Assembly (NCBI RefSeq): GCF_033060595.1
Contig: NZ_CP133038.1
Location: forward strand, 1,054,001-1,118,000
Length of the DNA: 64,000 nucleotides
Source: Pyramidobacter sp. YE332
GTDB lineage: Bacteria > Synergistota > Synergistia > Synergistales > Dethiosulfovibrionaceae
Direction: 5' to 3'
Shown here: positions 9,244 through 18,943 of the stretch, piece by piece
Layout: each line of letters begins with the position of its first letter
Numbering within the stretch: position 1 is the first letter of the stretch
Notes under the pieces: model-generated
What the model was told of the DNA's origin: nothing
The model's input: only the letters and a program-made list of their open reading frames with translations
Databases searched by the model: none
Made by a program: the position numbers and the translations under genes

Positions 9244-11385
9244 TCATTCTTCGTCGAGCACCTTGACGTAATAGCCGTCCTTGCGGCGGTAGGCGCCGTG
9301 GATCTCGGTGTCGAAGCCGGGGAACAGTTCGCCCGTCTCGCAGAGCATGTTCAGGTAATCCAGCACGGCGGCGCTCTTCTCGGTGACTTTCTCGCCGGGC
9401 ATGACCAGCGGCACGCCGGGCGGGTAGGGCAGGATCATGTCGGCGCTGACTTGGCCGAGCAGTTCCGCCAGCGGCACCTCGTGCGTTTCGCCGCGCAGGT
9501 TTTTCTGAAAGGCCTGGTACGGCGTGTATTCCATCTCCGGCAGATCGTCGTAGGCGTGGTACATCAGCTTGGGCAGGTCGCGTTTGCGCATCACGCGGTG
9601 CAGGCCGCGCGTGAGCTGCTGCAGCGACATGTTCATGTAAAACACGGGATCGAGCTTGAACAGGTCGGGCATGGCCTCGCGGATGGGAACGTCGTTGTCG
9701 TAGTCGCGCTTGAAATCCTGAAGCGCTCGCAGCAGCGCCTTGGTGCGCAGCTCGTCGACGCCGAGCGCGAACAGGAACAGCATGTGGTACGGCCCCGTCT
9801 TCTCGGTGACGACGCCGTGATTGTTAAGGTAGCGCGACACCACGGCGGCGGGGATGCCCTCTTCCATGAGCTGTCCCGTGGGATCCATGCCGGGCGTGAG
9901 CACGGAGACGCGGATCGGGTCGAGGTAGTTGAAGTCCTCGTCGGCGCCGAGGAAACCGTGCCAGCGTTCGCCGCGGGAGATGGGCCAGCATTTGGTCTCG
10001 GAAATGTCGTCGGGCTGCCAGCACTTGAAGAACCACGTGCTGCATTCGTCGTGCAGGCGCGCCAGCTCGCGGCGGAAAGTCATGGCGCGGTCGATGGAGT
10101 TCTGCAGCAGCCGCCGTCCCTGGTTGCCCGTCATCATCGCCGCGCCCGTCTCGGCGCTGGCGACGATGGGATAGTTGGCCGAGGTGGTGGTGTGCATCAT
10201 GTAAACCTCGTCGAGCACGGATGCGTCGTACTCGCCCTTGACGTGAACGTAACTCGCCTGCGCGAAGGAGGCCAGCATCTTGTGCGCCGACTGCGTTTCA
10301 AAAATGGTCTTGCCGGCCGTCGCTTCGCCGCACATGCCGAACTTGTTCTCGTAGATTTGGTTGAACGGCGCGTAGGGCGACCAGGCGCTGTCGAAATGAA
10401 TTTTTTTCACCGGCAGGTTGGCCTTGATCCAGCTGCAGTCGTAGAGCAGCCCGTCGTAAGTGCTGTCGCTGATGACCGCGTAGGTGGGCCAGGTGGCGTC
10501 GTCGCGCTGGGAAAGTTTGTAATGGATGGCCTCGGACGTGAACTCGTCGGCGGGGATGCCGCCGATCATGCCGTAGGCGTTGCGCGTCGGCAGCAAATAA
10601 ATGGGCACCACGTCGCACATCATCAGCAGGTGCGTCATCGACTTGTGGCAGTTGCGGTCGATCAGCACCGTGTCGCCCTGCGACACGCAGTACATGCCGA
10701 CGATCTTGTTGGCCGTGGACGTGCCGTTGGTGACGATGTAGCTGCGGTCGGCGTTGAAGGCGCGGGCGATCAGCTCTTCGGCGTCTTTGTGCACGCCGGT
10801 GTGTTCCAGCAGCGAGCCCATGTCGGGCACCGACACCGACGTGTCGGCGCGGAAGGCGTTGGCTCCGTAGAATTTGTAGTAAGCCCAGCCCATGGCGTGA
10901 TGGCGGAACGCCGAGCCGAGCAGGTGCCCCGTGGTACAGAAGGTGTTCTTCTTCGCGTCGGCGAACTTGAACAGCGCGCGCGTGAACGGCGGCAGCAGCA
11001 GCTCGAAATAGCGGCGCACGGCGCGGTCGATTTTCGCCGCGGTTCTCTCGGCGTTGCGGCAGGGCAGCGGCACGAAGGCCAGCGTCAGTTTGTCCTTGTC
11101 CGGCGGCTGCAGTTCCTTGGCGGCCCCCGGGCTGGTCAGAGCGAAAAAGGGCAGGCGCTCGTTCAGTTCCCCCATAGAAGCGTACAGTTCGCCGCCCATC
11201 GTGTCCCAGTCGATGATCGCGCCGGCGGCTTCGGGGCGCTGCTCCAGCATGTCGACAAGGCTTCCCTCCAATTCCGGACGCTGCAGGCGGTAGCCTTTAT
11301 TTTCCAGTTCTTCGAAAAGCTCGGCGGTTTCGGGGCTGTCGAAAATCGAATCCGAAGCGCGGTCGAGCAGCAAGAGGACGTTCAT
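9244..11385 (-). CDS. cadA: lysine decarboxylase, CadA/LdcC type
   Basis: PLP-dependent decarboxylase converting lysine to cadaverine and CO2, with a role in acid-stress tolerance and polyamine supply. The 713 residues align over the full length with E. coli CadA (715 residues). They include an N-terminal wing domain (MNVLLLLD), TNGTSTANKIVGMY, SDSTYDGLLYD, the HFDSAW segment, and SAHKML carrying the PLP lysine near residue 367. Also present are EKTGPYHMLFLF, the ILPYPPGVPLVMPGE segment near the end, and a C-terminal YYVKVLDEE. It resembles inducible or constitutive lysine decarboxylase far more than arginine or ornithine decarboxylases. No cadB antiporter or cadC regulator is adjacent. The 250-bp leader contains an imperfect inverted repeat at 11512-11547. 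Confidence 0.93.
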   Translation of the reverse strand: MNVLLLLDRASDSIFDSPETAELFEELENKGYRLQRPELEGSLVDMLEQRPEAAGAIIDWDTMGGELYASMGELNERLPFFALTSPGAAKELQPPDKDKLTLAFVPLPCRNAERTAAKIDRAVRRYFELLLPPFTRALFKFADAKKNTFCTTGHLLGSAFRHHAMGWAYYKFYGANAFRADTSVSVPDMGSLLEHTGVHKDAEELIARAFNADRSYIVTNGTSTANKIVGMYCVSQGDTVLIDRNCHKSMTHLLMMCDVVPIYLLPTRNAYGMIGGIPADEFTSEAIHYKLSQRDDATWPTYAVISDSTYDGLLYDCSWIKANLPVKKIHFDSAWSPYAPFNQIYENKFGMCGEATAGKTIFETQSAHKMLASFAQASYVHVKGEYDASVLDEVYMMHTTTSANYPIVASAETGAAMMTGNQGRRLLQNSIDRAMTFRRELARLHDECSTWFFKCWQPDDISETKCWPISRGERWHGFLGADEDFNYLDPIRVSVLTPGMDPTGQLMEEGIPAAVVSRYLNNHGVVTEKTGPYHMLFLFALGVDELRTKALLRALQDFKRDYDNDVPIREAMPDLFKLDPVFYMNMSLQQLTRGLHRVMRKRDLPKLMYHAYDDLPEMEYTPYQAFQKNLRGETHEVPLAELLGQVSADMILPYPPGVPLVMPGEKVTEKSAAVLDYLNMLCETGELFPGFDTEIHGAYRRKDGYYVKVLDEE

Positions 11386-11511
11386 CTCGCCCCCCCTTTC
11401 TGGGAAGATCGGTGATCGTTACGTGGTACTTTATAAGCGCTTTCGCCTCAAAGCGCAAGGGCGGAAATCGGAAAAATCCGGCGGCGCGAAAATTTCATGC
11501 GGCGCGAAGAA

Positions 11512-11547
11512 TCGCCCCTCTTCCGCTTTCTCTGGAAGAAGGGGCGA
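11512..11547. repeat. imperfect inverted repeat between ADP-ribosylglycohydrolase and cadA
   Basis: Arms 11512-11524 (TCGCCCCTCTTCC) and 11534-11547, identical except for one extra base, loop 9 nt. It could be a weak minus-strand terminator after the upstream gene or part of the cadA leader. No clear T run follows. Confidence 0.5.
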
Positions 11548-11635
11548 AAATTCAGCAATAGGTTTATTTGTCTCATCTCTCCAGGGGCGGGCGAAAAAAG
11601 CCTTTTGCCCCAATTTGTTGCAACGGGGCGGCGCC

Positions 11636-12430
11636 TTACGGCGCGCCGCCCATGAAGCGTCCTTCGAAAGCCAGCAGCACGGCTTTCATCTTTTCGTCCA
11701 TGGCCGCTAGCGCTGCCGCGCGCATCGCCTCCGGCACGCCGAAGCGGACCTGCGCCAGCGCGCCGGCCATGTCGGCCTGCGTATCGGTGTCGCCGTTGAG
11801 AAGCAGCGCTTTGGCGACGGCGTCCTCGTAGGACGAGCTTTCGAGGAAACAGCGCACGGCCTGGGGCACGCTGCCCTGGCAGGCGGCGCTGAACGCATAG
11901 CCCTGCGCCATGATCTGCGCTACTGGCGTGCTCAGGTCGCAGCCGAACGTCGCCTCGAGATAATTTTTCAGCTCGTCGTTGGACGCTCCCTGACGCAGCG
12001 TGAAAACGGCGGCGGCGATGATCTGCGCGCCCTTGACGCCTTCGGGATGCCCGTGTGTGTAAAGGGCGCTGGCGCGCGCCAGTTCAAGGGCCTCGTCGCG
12101 CGTGCGCGCCGCCCAGCCGACGGGGGAAACGCGCATGGCCGAGCCGTTGCCGAAGCTGTCGTTTCGGGCCAGCTCGCCGTTTTCGAGCCAGAGGCGGAAG
12201 CCGCGTCCATAGCCGCGGTTCGGATACGCGCGGCCCCATTCCATGTAGCCGCGGGCGAAGCGTTCCGCGCTGCGGTCGCCGCCGAGCAGCGTTTCCGCCG
12301 TGGCGAAAGTGAGGATCGAGTCGTCGGTGAAACGGCAGCCGCCGTTGAGCAGCGGCCGCGAACCGTCGTAACGGGAACAACGGCTCTCGTACTGAGCGCC
12401 GCAGAAATCGCCGAGAATCGCGCCGAGCAT
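11636..12430 (-). CDS. ADP-ribosylglycohydrolase family protein
   Basis: 264 residues of the DraG/ARH fold, a binuclear Mg enzyme family that removes ADP-ribose from proteins or hydrolyses related ADP-ribosyl compounds. The N-terminal GAILGDFCGAQYE matches the usual GxxxGDxxG. TDDS at about 35-38 supplies metal ligands. GNGSAMRVSPVG, YTHGHPEG and the C-terminal GDTDTQADMAGAL complete the set of family metal and substrate motifs, so it should be active. Its start at ATG 12430 has AGGAGG spaced correctly. It is divergent from sbcD, and the 115 bp between them must hold both promoters. The substrate cannot be told from sequence. Confidence 0.88.
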   Translation of the reverse strand: MLGAILGDFCGAQYESRCSRYDGSRPLLNGGCRFTDDSILTFATAETLLGGDRSAERFARGYMEWGRAYPNRGYGRGFRLWLENGELARNDSFGNGSAMRVSPVGWAARTRDEALELARASALYTHGHPEGVKGAQIIAAAVFTLRQGASNDELKNYLEATFGCDLSTPVAQIMAQGYAFSAACQGSVPQAVRCFLESSSYEDAVAKALLLNGDTDTQADMAGALAQVRFGVPEAMRAAALAAMDEKMKAVLLAFEGRFMGGAP

Positions 12431-12545
12431 TTTTTCATTCCTCCTGTTTTGAGAGTGAAACCTCTGCGTCCTCCGCTGTGTTATGATTATTGTACCGCAG
12501 GATCGCCGTTTCGCGAAAGACGGCGCTCCATGAGGAGGCTGATCG

Positions 12546-13754
12546 ATGAGAATCCTTCACACGTCGGACTGGCATCTGGGACGCAAGCTCTGCGGCCAGG
12601 AGCGGGCCGACGAATTCCGCCAGTTTCTCGACTGGCTGACGGATACGCTGATTTGCGAACGTGTCGACGCGCTCGTCGTGGCGGGGGACGTTTTCGATTC
12701 CTACACGCCGCCCTTGTGGGCGCAGAGCCTTTATTACCGTTTTCTCACGGGACTGTCGCGCACGCCCTGCCGCAGCGCGGTGATCGTGGCCGGCAATCAC
12801 GATTCGGCGGCGCTGCTCGACTCGCCCCGGGAGCTGCTGGACCGTCTCGACGTCCACGTCGTGGGCGCGCCGGCGGCGGAGCCCGGCGCGGAGCTTTTCG
12901 AGCTGCCGGACGCGCAGGGGAAAACGGGCGCGTTGTGCTGCGCCGTGCCGTTTCTGCGCTCGCGCGACCTCTGCGGCGCGCTTGTCGGCGAAGACGCCGA
13001 CGCGATCGCGCGCGCCGAACTGGACGGCTTCGCGAAGCATTACGCCGCCGTGTGCGCGCTGGCCGAAACGCGGCGCGCGGGGCGCGATATCCCCGTCGTC
13101 GCCCTGGGGCACTGCTTTGCCGCCGGCGGAACCGTGCGCGCCGACGACGGCGTGCGCGACCTGGCGGTCGGTTCACTGGGCGCGGTGCCGCTGTCGGCTT
13201 TTCCCGAAAACGTCGATTATCTGGCGCTGGGGCACCTGCACGCGCCGCAGATCTGCGGCGGGCTCGAGAGCCGCCGTTATTGCGGCGCGCCGCTGTGCAT
13301 GGGCTTCGGCGAGGCGGGGCAGAAAAAGCAGGTCTGCGTCGTCGATTTCGACGGGCGCGCCGTTTCGGTGCGCGCGATCGACGTGCCCGTGTGGCAGGAG
13401 ATCCGCCGCCTGAAAGGCTCCTTCGACGAGATCGCCGCCGCTTTGAGCGAACTCGAACGGTCCGGCCGCTCCGTTTGGGTCGAAGCGGACTGCGCCGACG
13501 AGGGCGCTCAGGGACTGAACGACCGTATCCGCGAGCTGAGCGGCGGCGCGGTGAAGATCCTGCGCGTCAAAGTGGCGGGCGCGGGGCCGGCGGACGCTTT
13601 TTCCGGCGCGGGCGACCTGAACGAGGACTGGTCGCCGCGCGAAGTCTTCAGGCTCTATCTGAACGAGCACCAGATTGAGGGCGCGGAAGCGGAGGCGCTG
13701 ACGGGCGCGTATCTCGAGGCGCTCGAAGCCGTGCGGACGGAGGCGGCGCGATGA
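12546..13754 (+). CDS. sbcD: exonuclease SbcCD subunit D (nuclease)
   Basis: 402 residues of the Mre11/SbcD calcineurin-like phosphoesterase family. Metal motifs are in order: DWHLGRK at the N-terminus, GDVFD near residue 50, GNHDSAAL near 83, and the C-terminal GHCF and GHLH. With SbcC it cleaves hairpins and protein-blocked DNA ends, which matters in a genome carrying long perfect palindromes like this one. Start ATG 12546 is preceded by TGAGGAG. The stop overlaps the sbcC start (ATGA at 13751-13754), showing translational coupling. Length and motif set are normal for the family. Confidence 0.95.
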   Translation: MRILHTSDWHLGRKLCGQERADEFRQFLDWLTDTLICERVDALVVAGDVFDSYTPPLWAQSLYYRFLTGLSRTPCRSAVIVAGNHDSAALLDSPRELLDRLDVHVVGAPAAEPGAELFELPDAQGKTGALCCAVPFLRSRDLCGALVGEDADAIARAELDGFAKHYAAVCALAETRRAGRDIPVVALGHCFAAGGTVRADDGVRDLAVGSLGAVPLSAFPENVDYLALGHLHAPQICGGLESRRYCGAPLCMGFGEAGQKKQVCVVDFDGRAVSVRAIDVPVWQEIRRLKGSFDEIAAALSELERSGRSVWVEADCADEGAQGLNDRIRELSGGAVKILRVKVAGAGPADAFSGAGDLNEDWSPREVFRLYLNEHQIEGAEAEALTGAYLEALEAVRTEAAR

Positions 13755-16435
13755 GACTGTGCCGCCTTCATTTCAAGAACCTCAACTCTCTCGCCGGAGA
13801 GTGGAACGTCGATTTCGAGTCGCCGGAATTCCGCGGCGGCCTGTTCGCCATCACCGGCCCCACCGGCGCGGGCAAGAGCACGCTGCTCGACGCCGTGTGC
13901 CTGGCGCTTTACGGCCGCACGCCGCGCCTGGAGCGCGTCAACACCTCCGGCAATGAGATCATGACCCGCGGCGAGCGCGAGTGTTTCGCCGAAGCGGTCT
14001 TCGAGATCGGCGGCGAGCGCTACAGCGCCTTCTGGTCGCAGAAAAAATCCTCCCGCAAGGGCGCGGCCCGGGAGTGGCAGGCGCCGAAGTGCCGTTTCTC
14101 GCGGCTCGGCGGCGGCGAAGAAGTGCTGGCCGACAGCGTCAGCTCCATGGCCAAAAAGGTGGAGGAAGTCTGCCGTCTCGATTTCGAGCGCTTCACGCGC
14201 ACCGTCATGCTGCCGCAGGGCGGCTTCGCGGCCTTCCTGCAGGCCGACGGCGCCGACCGCGCCAAACTGCTCGAAGAGCTGACGGGCGCGGAAATCTACC
14301 GGCGGATCTCGCGCGAAGTCTACGACCGAACCAAGCGCGAGAGATTCGAGCTGGAGCAGATCCGTTCCTCGCAGGCCGAACACGCCCCGCTGGCCGAGGA
14401 AGTCCGCGCCGCGGCGCAGCGGCGCGCCGCCGTCAGCGAGACGCGCGAGAAGGAACTGCGCGCGCGGGAAAAAACGCTTCGGCAGGCGCTGGATTGGTAT
14501 GACCGCCGCGACGCCCTCTCGGCGCGCCGGGCGGAATACGAACAGGCGCGTTGCGAACTGAACGGGGAGCAGACGGCTTTTGCGCCGCAGGCCGAGGATC
14601 TGGCGCGGGCCGAGCGAGCCGCGCAGGCAGGCGACCTTTACGCCGCTTTGACGCGCGGCCGCTCGCGTCTCGACGCCGCCGCGGGCGATCTGGAACGCCT
14701 CGAAAAAGACGCCGCCGCCGGCGCGCAGCGGCGCGAAGACGCGGAACACCGGCGCGTCAGCGCCGCGGAGGATCTGGCGCTTTTGAAGAAAGAACACGGC
14801 GAGCAGGCCGAACTATGGGCCAAAGTCCACGACCTCGACCGCGAGATCGAAAGTCACGCCCTGCGCTGCCACGAGCAGGAGACCCGCATCGCCGAGCTGG
14901 AAAGTTCCTTCGCCGCCGGCGACGCGCAGGACATCGCCGTGCTGGCCGAGCTGAATCAGTTCAAGTTCGAAGCCGAGGCGATGAACAAAAGCCTCGCCGG
15001 GGCGCGCGAAGAAAAGGAACAGGCGATGGCGGCCATGTACCGCGCCGACCTCAGCATTCTCAGTTCCCGCCTCGAAGAGGGCAAGCCCTGTCCGCTTTGC
15101 GGCGCCGTCCATCATCCCGCGCCCTATCAGCGCAGCGTGCTTCAGGAAGAAGAGTTGAAGCTCCATCAGAACGCCGAAAAAGCGGCGCGGAAAGTGACCG
15201 ATCTGGAACGCAAGTTTGCCTCCATGCAGGAAAAGATCGCCGCCCGGCAGATGGAGCACAAGCGTCTTTCCACGATGGGGCAGACGGCGCAGCGTTCGCT
15301 CCAGGACGCGCGCGAAACGCTGGCTCGCGGACAGGAAAATCTGGAAGCGCGCCAGCGGGCGCGGCGCGAGCTGTTCGGCGAACGCCGTCCCGAGGCGGAA
15401 GCCGCGAAGCTGAAAGAAAAACTTGCCGCCGCCGAGAGCTCGTTGGCCGAGGCGGACGCGCTCCGCCATCAGAGCGCCCTCGACGCCGCCCGTACCGAGA
15501 CCGAACTGGCAGGCGTGCGCGAAGATCTGGCGGCGCTGAGCGGCGAGCTCGCCGCAGCTCAGGCGCAGTTTGCCGAGAGATTGAAGCGCCTCGGCTTTGC
15601 GGAAGAATCCGCGTGGCGGGCCGCCGCGCTTTCCGAAGAAGTTGTCGCGGCTCTGCGCGCTCGTCTCGAAGAATTGCAGCGGCGCGAAGAAGCGCTGCGC
15701 TCGCAGGCGCTGCTGCTCGACGAGGAAGAGCGCGCGCTCGGTCCCGCGCCCGAGCTCGCCGCCGCCGACCTCACGGCCGCGCTCGAGGCGTGCGGAAACG
15801 AACTGACCGATCTGCTCAAGAACCGCGGCGCCGACGAGCAGATGCTGCGCCACGACGACGAATGTCGCCGCCGTCTGGGCGAGCTGCGGGAAGCCGAAGC
15901 GCGCCGGCGGAAAGTCTACGAACTCTGGAGCGACCTCAACGACCGGATCGGCTCCGCCTCCGGCGACCAGTTCAGCCGCTACGTGCAGGGCCTCACCTTC
16001 CGCCGCCTCGTGCGGGCCGCCAACCTGCAGCTCGAACAGCTTTCCGAGCGTTACCGCCTCAAGGTGGCGGCCGACGACGCCCTGCGCCTCGACGTCGTCG
16101 ACCTCTGGCAGGGCGGCGAAGTGCGCACCTCGCGCAACCTCTCCGGCGGCGAGAGCTTCATCGTCAGCCTGGCGCTGGCTCTGGCCCTGTCGCACGGCAT
16201 GAGGGAAGTGAAAGTGGACTCGCTGTTCCTCGACGAGGGCTTCGGCACGCTCGACGAAGAAACGCTGGAGACCGTGCTCGACTGCCTGAACCGCCTGCGC
16301 GAGAGGGGCAAGCTCGTCGGCGTCATCTCCCACGTGAAGACGCTGCGCGAACGCATCGACGCGCATCTCACGCTCACGCCCGGCCCCGGCGGCCACAGCC
16401 TGCTGGGCGGTCCCGGCTGCTCGCGGCTGGGCTGA
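13751..16435 (+). CDS. sbcC: exonuclease SbcCD subunit C (ATPase)
   Basis: 894-residue SMC/Rad50-like ATPase partner of SbcD. The Walker A motif GPTGAGKST is near residue 38. Long coiled coils lie on either side of a zinc hook CPLC at residues 447-450. The ABC signature LSGGESF and Walker B SLFLDEGFGTLD are near the C-terminus. It is somewhat shorter than E. coli SbcC (about 1050), mainly because the coiled-coil arms are shorter. It is coupled to sbcD by a 4-bp overlap. The gene ends about 55 bp before the FMN riboswitch, and no terminator was identified between them. Confidence 0.95.
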   Translation: MRLCRLHFKNLNSLAGEWNVDFESPEFRGGLFAITGPTGAGKSTLLDAVCLALYGRTPRLERVNTSGNEIMTRGERECFAEAVFEIGGERYSAFWSQKKSSRKGAAREWQAPKCRFSRLGGGEEVLADSVSSMAKKVEEVCRLDFERFTRTVMLPQGGFAAFLQADGADRAKLLEELTGAEIYRRISREVYDRTKRERFELEQIRSSQAEHAPLAEEVRAAAQRRAAVSETREKELRAREKTLRQALDWYDRRDALSARRAEYEQARCELNGEQTAFAPQAEDLARAERAAQAGDLYAALTRGRSRLDAAAGDLERLEKDAAAGAQRREDAEHRRVSAAEDLALLKKEHGEQAELWAKVHDLDREIESHALRCHEQETRIAELESSFAAGDAQDIAVLAELNQFKFEAEAMNKSLAGAREEKEQAMAAMYRADLSILSSRLEEGKPCPLCGAVHHPAPYQRSVLQEEELKLHQNAEKAARKVTDLERKFASMQEKIAARQMEHKRLSTMGQTAQRSLQDARETLARGQENLEARQRARRELFGERRPEAEAAKLKEKLAAAESSLAEADALRHQSALDAARTETELAGVREDLAALSGELAAAQAQFAERLKRLGFAEESAWRAAALSEEVVAALRARLEELQRREEALRSQALLLDEEERALGPAPELAAADLTAALEACGNELTDLLKNRGADEQMLRHDDECRRRLGELREAEARRRKVYELWSDLNDRIGSASGDQFSRYVQGLTFRRLVRAANLQLEQLSERYRLKVAADDALRLDVVDLWQGGEVRTSRNLSGGESFIVSLALALALSHGMREVKVDSLFLDEGFGTLDEETLETVLDCLNRLRERGKLVGVISHVKTLRERIDAHLTLTPGPGGHSLLGGPGCSRLG

Positions 16436-16490
16436 CTCTTGACCGGCGGCGGCCGGAGGAGTATGATTCTTTTCGCACCATCACAATCGA

Positions 16491-16600
16491 ACTTCAGGGC
16501 AGGGTGAAAGTCCCTACCGGCGGTAAAGCCCGCGAGCCGCAAGGCATGATTCGGTGAGATTCCGAAGCCGACAGTACAGTCTGGATGGAAGAAGCGAGTT
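16491..16600 (+). promoter_or_regulatory. FMN riboswitch (RFN element)
   Basis: Contains conserved RFN blocks in order: AGGGCAGGGTGAAAGTCCC, CTACCGGCGGTAAAGCCCG, GAGCCGC, GATTCGGTGAGATTCCGA, AAGCCGACAGT and a closing GGATGGAAGAAG. It lies upstream of ribBA with a terminator (16622-16660) between, so FMN binding most likely causes premature termination. Boundaries are approximate. Confidence 0.95.
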
Positions 16601-16621
16601 CCGCCGTTGTCCCGGGATCCC

Positions 16622-16660
16622 GGCTCTGAAATGCTCCGCGCGTTTCAGAGCCTTTTTTTT
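16622..16660 (+). terminator. riboswitch-controlled terminator of ribBA
   Basis: Arms 16622-16631 and 16643-16652 (GGCTCTGAAA and its complement) followed by eight Ts. It sits between the aptamer and the ribBA ribosome site, as in transcriptional FMN switches. Confidence 0.9.
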
Positions 16661-16707
16661 CGTAGCCAAACGACGGCCCTGATGATTTCCAGAGGGAGGA
16701 ATCCGAC

Positions 16708-17907
16708 GTGATCCAGTACAACACCGTTGAAGAAGCCGCCGCCGAACTGCGCGCCGGCAAGATCGTCCTCGTCGCCGACGACGAGAATCGCGAGAACGAA
16801 GGCGACATGATCTGCGCCGCCCAGTTCGCCGGCACCGAAAACGTCAACTTCATGGCCCGCTTCGCGCGCGGCCTGATCTGCATGCCCATGAGCGCGGCCT
16901 ACGTGAAACGCCTCGGCCTGCCGCAGATGGTCGAGAGCAACACCGACAACCACTGCACGGCCTTTACCGTCTCCATCGACCATATTTCCACCGCCACGGG
17001 CATCTCCGCCGTCGAACGCGGCGTCACTGCCCGCGCCTGCGTGGGCGACGACGCCAAGCCGGAAGACTTCCGCCGCCCCGGCCACATGTTCCCGCTGCTG
17101 GCCCGGCCGAACGGCGTGCTCGAACGCAACGGACACACCGAAGCCACGGTGGACCTGCTGCGCCTCGCCGGGCTGAAAGAGTGCGGCCTCTGCTGCGAAG
17201 TGATGCGCGACGACGGCGGGATGATGCGCGCTCCCGAGCTGGCGGAGAAGGCGAAAGAGTGGGGCCTGAAATTCATCACCATCCGCGCCATCCAGGAATA
17301 CCGCAAGCGTCATGAAACGTTCGTCGAGCGCGTGGCGACGACGAAGATGCCCACCAAGTACGGCTTCTTCACGGCCTACGGCTATCGCAACCGCCTCAAC
17401 GGCGAGCATCACGTCGCGCTCGTCATGGGCGACGTGGGCGACGGGCGCGACGTGCTCTGCCGCGTCCACTCCGAATGCCTGACCGGCGACACGTTCGGCT
17501 CGCTGCGCTGCGACTGCGGCCAGCAGTTCGCCGCCGCCATGACGCAGATCGCCGCGGAAGGGCGCGGCGTCATGCTTTACCTGCGCCAGGAAGGACGCGG
17601 CATCGGCCTGCTCAACAAGCTGCGCGCCTACGCGCTGCAGGACCGCGGCCTGGACACCGTCGAAGCCAACCTGGCTCTCGGCTTCGAAGAAGACCAGCGC
17701 GAGTACTACATCGGCGCGCAGATCCTGCGCGACCTCGGCGTGCGCACGCTGCGCCTGCTCACCAACAATCCGAAGAAGATCGAAGGGCTGGCGGATTTCG
17801 GCCTGGAGATCGCCGCGCGCGTCCCCATCCAGATGCCCGCCACCGCCAACGACCTGTTCTACCTTCAGACGAAAGAGCACAAGATGGGTCATCTCGTCAC
17901 CTATTAA
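16708..17907 (+). CDS. ribBA: bifunctional DHBP synthase / GTP cyclohydrolase II
   Basis: 399 residues. It catalyses the two entry steps of riboflavin synthesis: GTP to the diaminopyrimidine phosphate, and ribulose 5-phosphate to DHBP. Residues 1-200 are the RibB domain with the acidic [10 protein letters not shown] metal/substrate loop and the RPGHMFPL segment. Residues 205-399 are the RibA domain with the zinc cysteines in [16 protein letters not shown] and the [16 protein letters not shown] segment. ATG 16708 follows GAGGGAGG. The FMN riboswitch directly upstream controls it. The remaining rib genes are not in this window, so ribBA stands alone here, unlike the usual ribDEBAH cluster. Confidence 0.96.
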   Translation: MIQYNTVEEAAAELRAGKIVLVADDENRENEGDMICAAQFAGTENVNFMARFARGLICMPMSAAYVKRLGLPQMVESNTDNHCTAFTVSIDHISTATGISAVERGVTARACVGDDAKPEDFRRPGHMFPLLARPNGVLERNGHTEATVDLLRLAGLKECGLCCEVMRDDGGMMRAPELAEKAKEWGLKFITIRAIQEYRKRHETFVERVATTKMPTKYGFFTAYGYRNRLNGEHHVALVMGDVGDGRDVLCRVHSECLTGDTFGSLRCDCGQQFAAAMTQIAAEGRGVMLYLRQEGRGIGLLNKLRAYALQDRGLDTVEANLALGFEEDQREYYIGAQILRDLGVRTLRLLTNNPKKIEGLADFGLEIAARVPIQMPATANDLFYLQTKEHKMGHLVTY

Positions 17908-18114
17908 TACTAATTCTTGATAGAAAGTATTAGCATAGTTTTCGGGGGCTGCGGGGGAGTTCAGTCGCTCAGAACTGCCTCGACTGCCGCGCGGCTCGCT
18001 TTGTGAATCTCCCCTGCAGCGCTCTTACGTTCGGCTTTTTAATTAAGAAATAGTATGGCCCGCCGTCTCTGCGCGGAAAATGGCGAATGGCTGCAAGCGG
18101 CGCGGAGCGCCGCG

Positions 18115-18176
18115 GGCGCACAACGAAAAATGCGTGATGATCGGGCCCGATCATCACGCATTTTTCGTTGTGCGCC
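18115..18176. terminator. 62-bp perfect palindrome, bidirectional terminator
   Basis: A perfect palindrome with 31-bp arms centred on GGGCCC, carrying internal A5 and T5 tracts that act as the U tracts on each strand. It lies between convergent ribBA and the RCK gene. The roughly 200 bp from ribBA to here contain nothing else I can identify beyond a short TAATACT/AGTATTA repeat. Confidence 0.75.
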
Positions 18177-18189
18177 TTCGGGGAGCGCT

Positions 18190-18927
18190 TCAGCGCTCTC
18201 CGTTGTTTTGTCCCGGTTTCTCGCAGCTGATGTAAATGACTTTCATCGGCAGCTCCGCTTTCGTCCCCGCGGCGGGGTTGATCTCGTGACGCCAGACTTG
18301 GCGCGAATCGTTGTCGTCGCGGCGCATGACGCCGAGCGGCAGGTCGCCCTGCGCGCGGACGGCCGCGAAGATTTCGCCGATGCTCCTGCCCTGCCATTTG
18401 GGATCGAGATCCATCGTGTTCAGGCTGGAACGGTCGTCGGAATGGCTGAAGAGGTCGTTGGCGAAGTCGGAGATGCCCCGCTGCGAAGCGCAGAGCGCGA
18501 TGTAATTGGCGATCAGACGATTGCAGTAGACCACGTTGTCCACGTTGGCGTTGTGGGCATGGCGTTCGTTTTCGGGATTGATGATTTCCAGCACGGAGTA
18601 GATCTCCGGATGCAGCGATTCGACGGCCAGCGCCGTGAGGATTGAGCGGGCGTCGACGGTGTCGGCCGGCAGAGAGCCGACGTTCTCGGCGAGGATAATG
18701 GCGGCCGTGGCGGTCTCGACGCCGGCCCTCTTGAGCGTTTCGTCGTCGGAGATGTCGCCTTCGACGACCGGTACGGCGCTGTTTTTCAGCTCTTCGGGAC
18801 GCCTGCGGGCGACGACGACAACGGGTTGCCCGGAGGCTTCGAGTTCCCTGAGCACCTTGAGCGCGTGGGAGTTCCAGCCGCAGATGAGCGTGTGTCCTTG
18901 GGGGATGTTGACGAAGATTTCGGTCAT
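18190..18927 (-). CDS. soluble RCK (TrkA-N/TrkA-C) domain protein
   Basis: 245 residues. An N-terminal Rossmann-type RCK_N domain begins HTLICGWNSHALKVLREL, where the usual glycine-rich loop GxGxxG is altered to GWNSHA. An acidic strand end and TAAIILAEN follow. A C-terminal RCK_C-like region ends in KVIYISCEKPG. No membrane helix is present. It is a paralogue of the RCK half of the channel encoded 16 bp upstream: both share DARS/DAHTVLTALAVESL, NERHAHxAxVD and WRHEINP. It probably co-assembles with the channel's gating ring. ATG 18927 is preceded by GGGAGG. It is the second gene of a two-gene operon. Confidence 0.85.
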   Translation of the reverse strand: MTEIFVNIPQGHTLICGWNSHALKVLRELEASGQPVVVVARRRPEELKNSAVPVVEGDISDDETLKRAGVETATAAIILAENVGSLPADTVDARSILTALAVESLHPEIYSVLEIINPENERHAHNANVDNVVYCNRLIANYIALCASQRGISDFANDLFSHSDDRSSLNTMDLDPKWQGRSIGEIFAAVRAQGDLPLGVMRRDDNDSRQVWRHEINPAAGTKAELPMKVIYISCEKPGQNNGER

Positions 18928-18943
18928 GGGTGAAGGCCTCCCT

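Noticed and set aside
9214-11415. 733-codon plus-strand frame opposite cadA
   Set aside because: Antisense shadow of lysine decarboxylase. Its composition (Val/His/Arg-rich, no motifs) follows from the GC-rich codons of the real gene.
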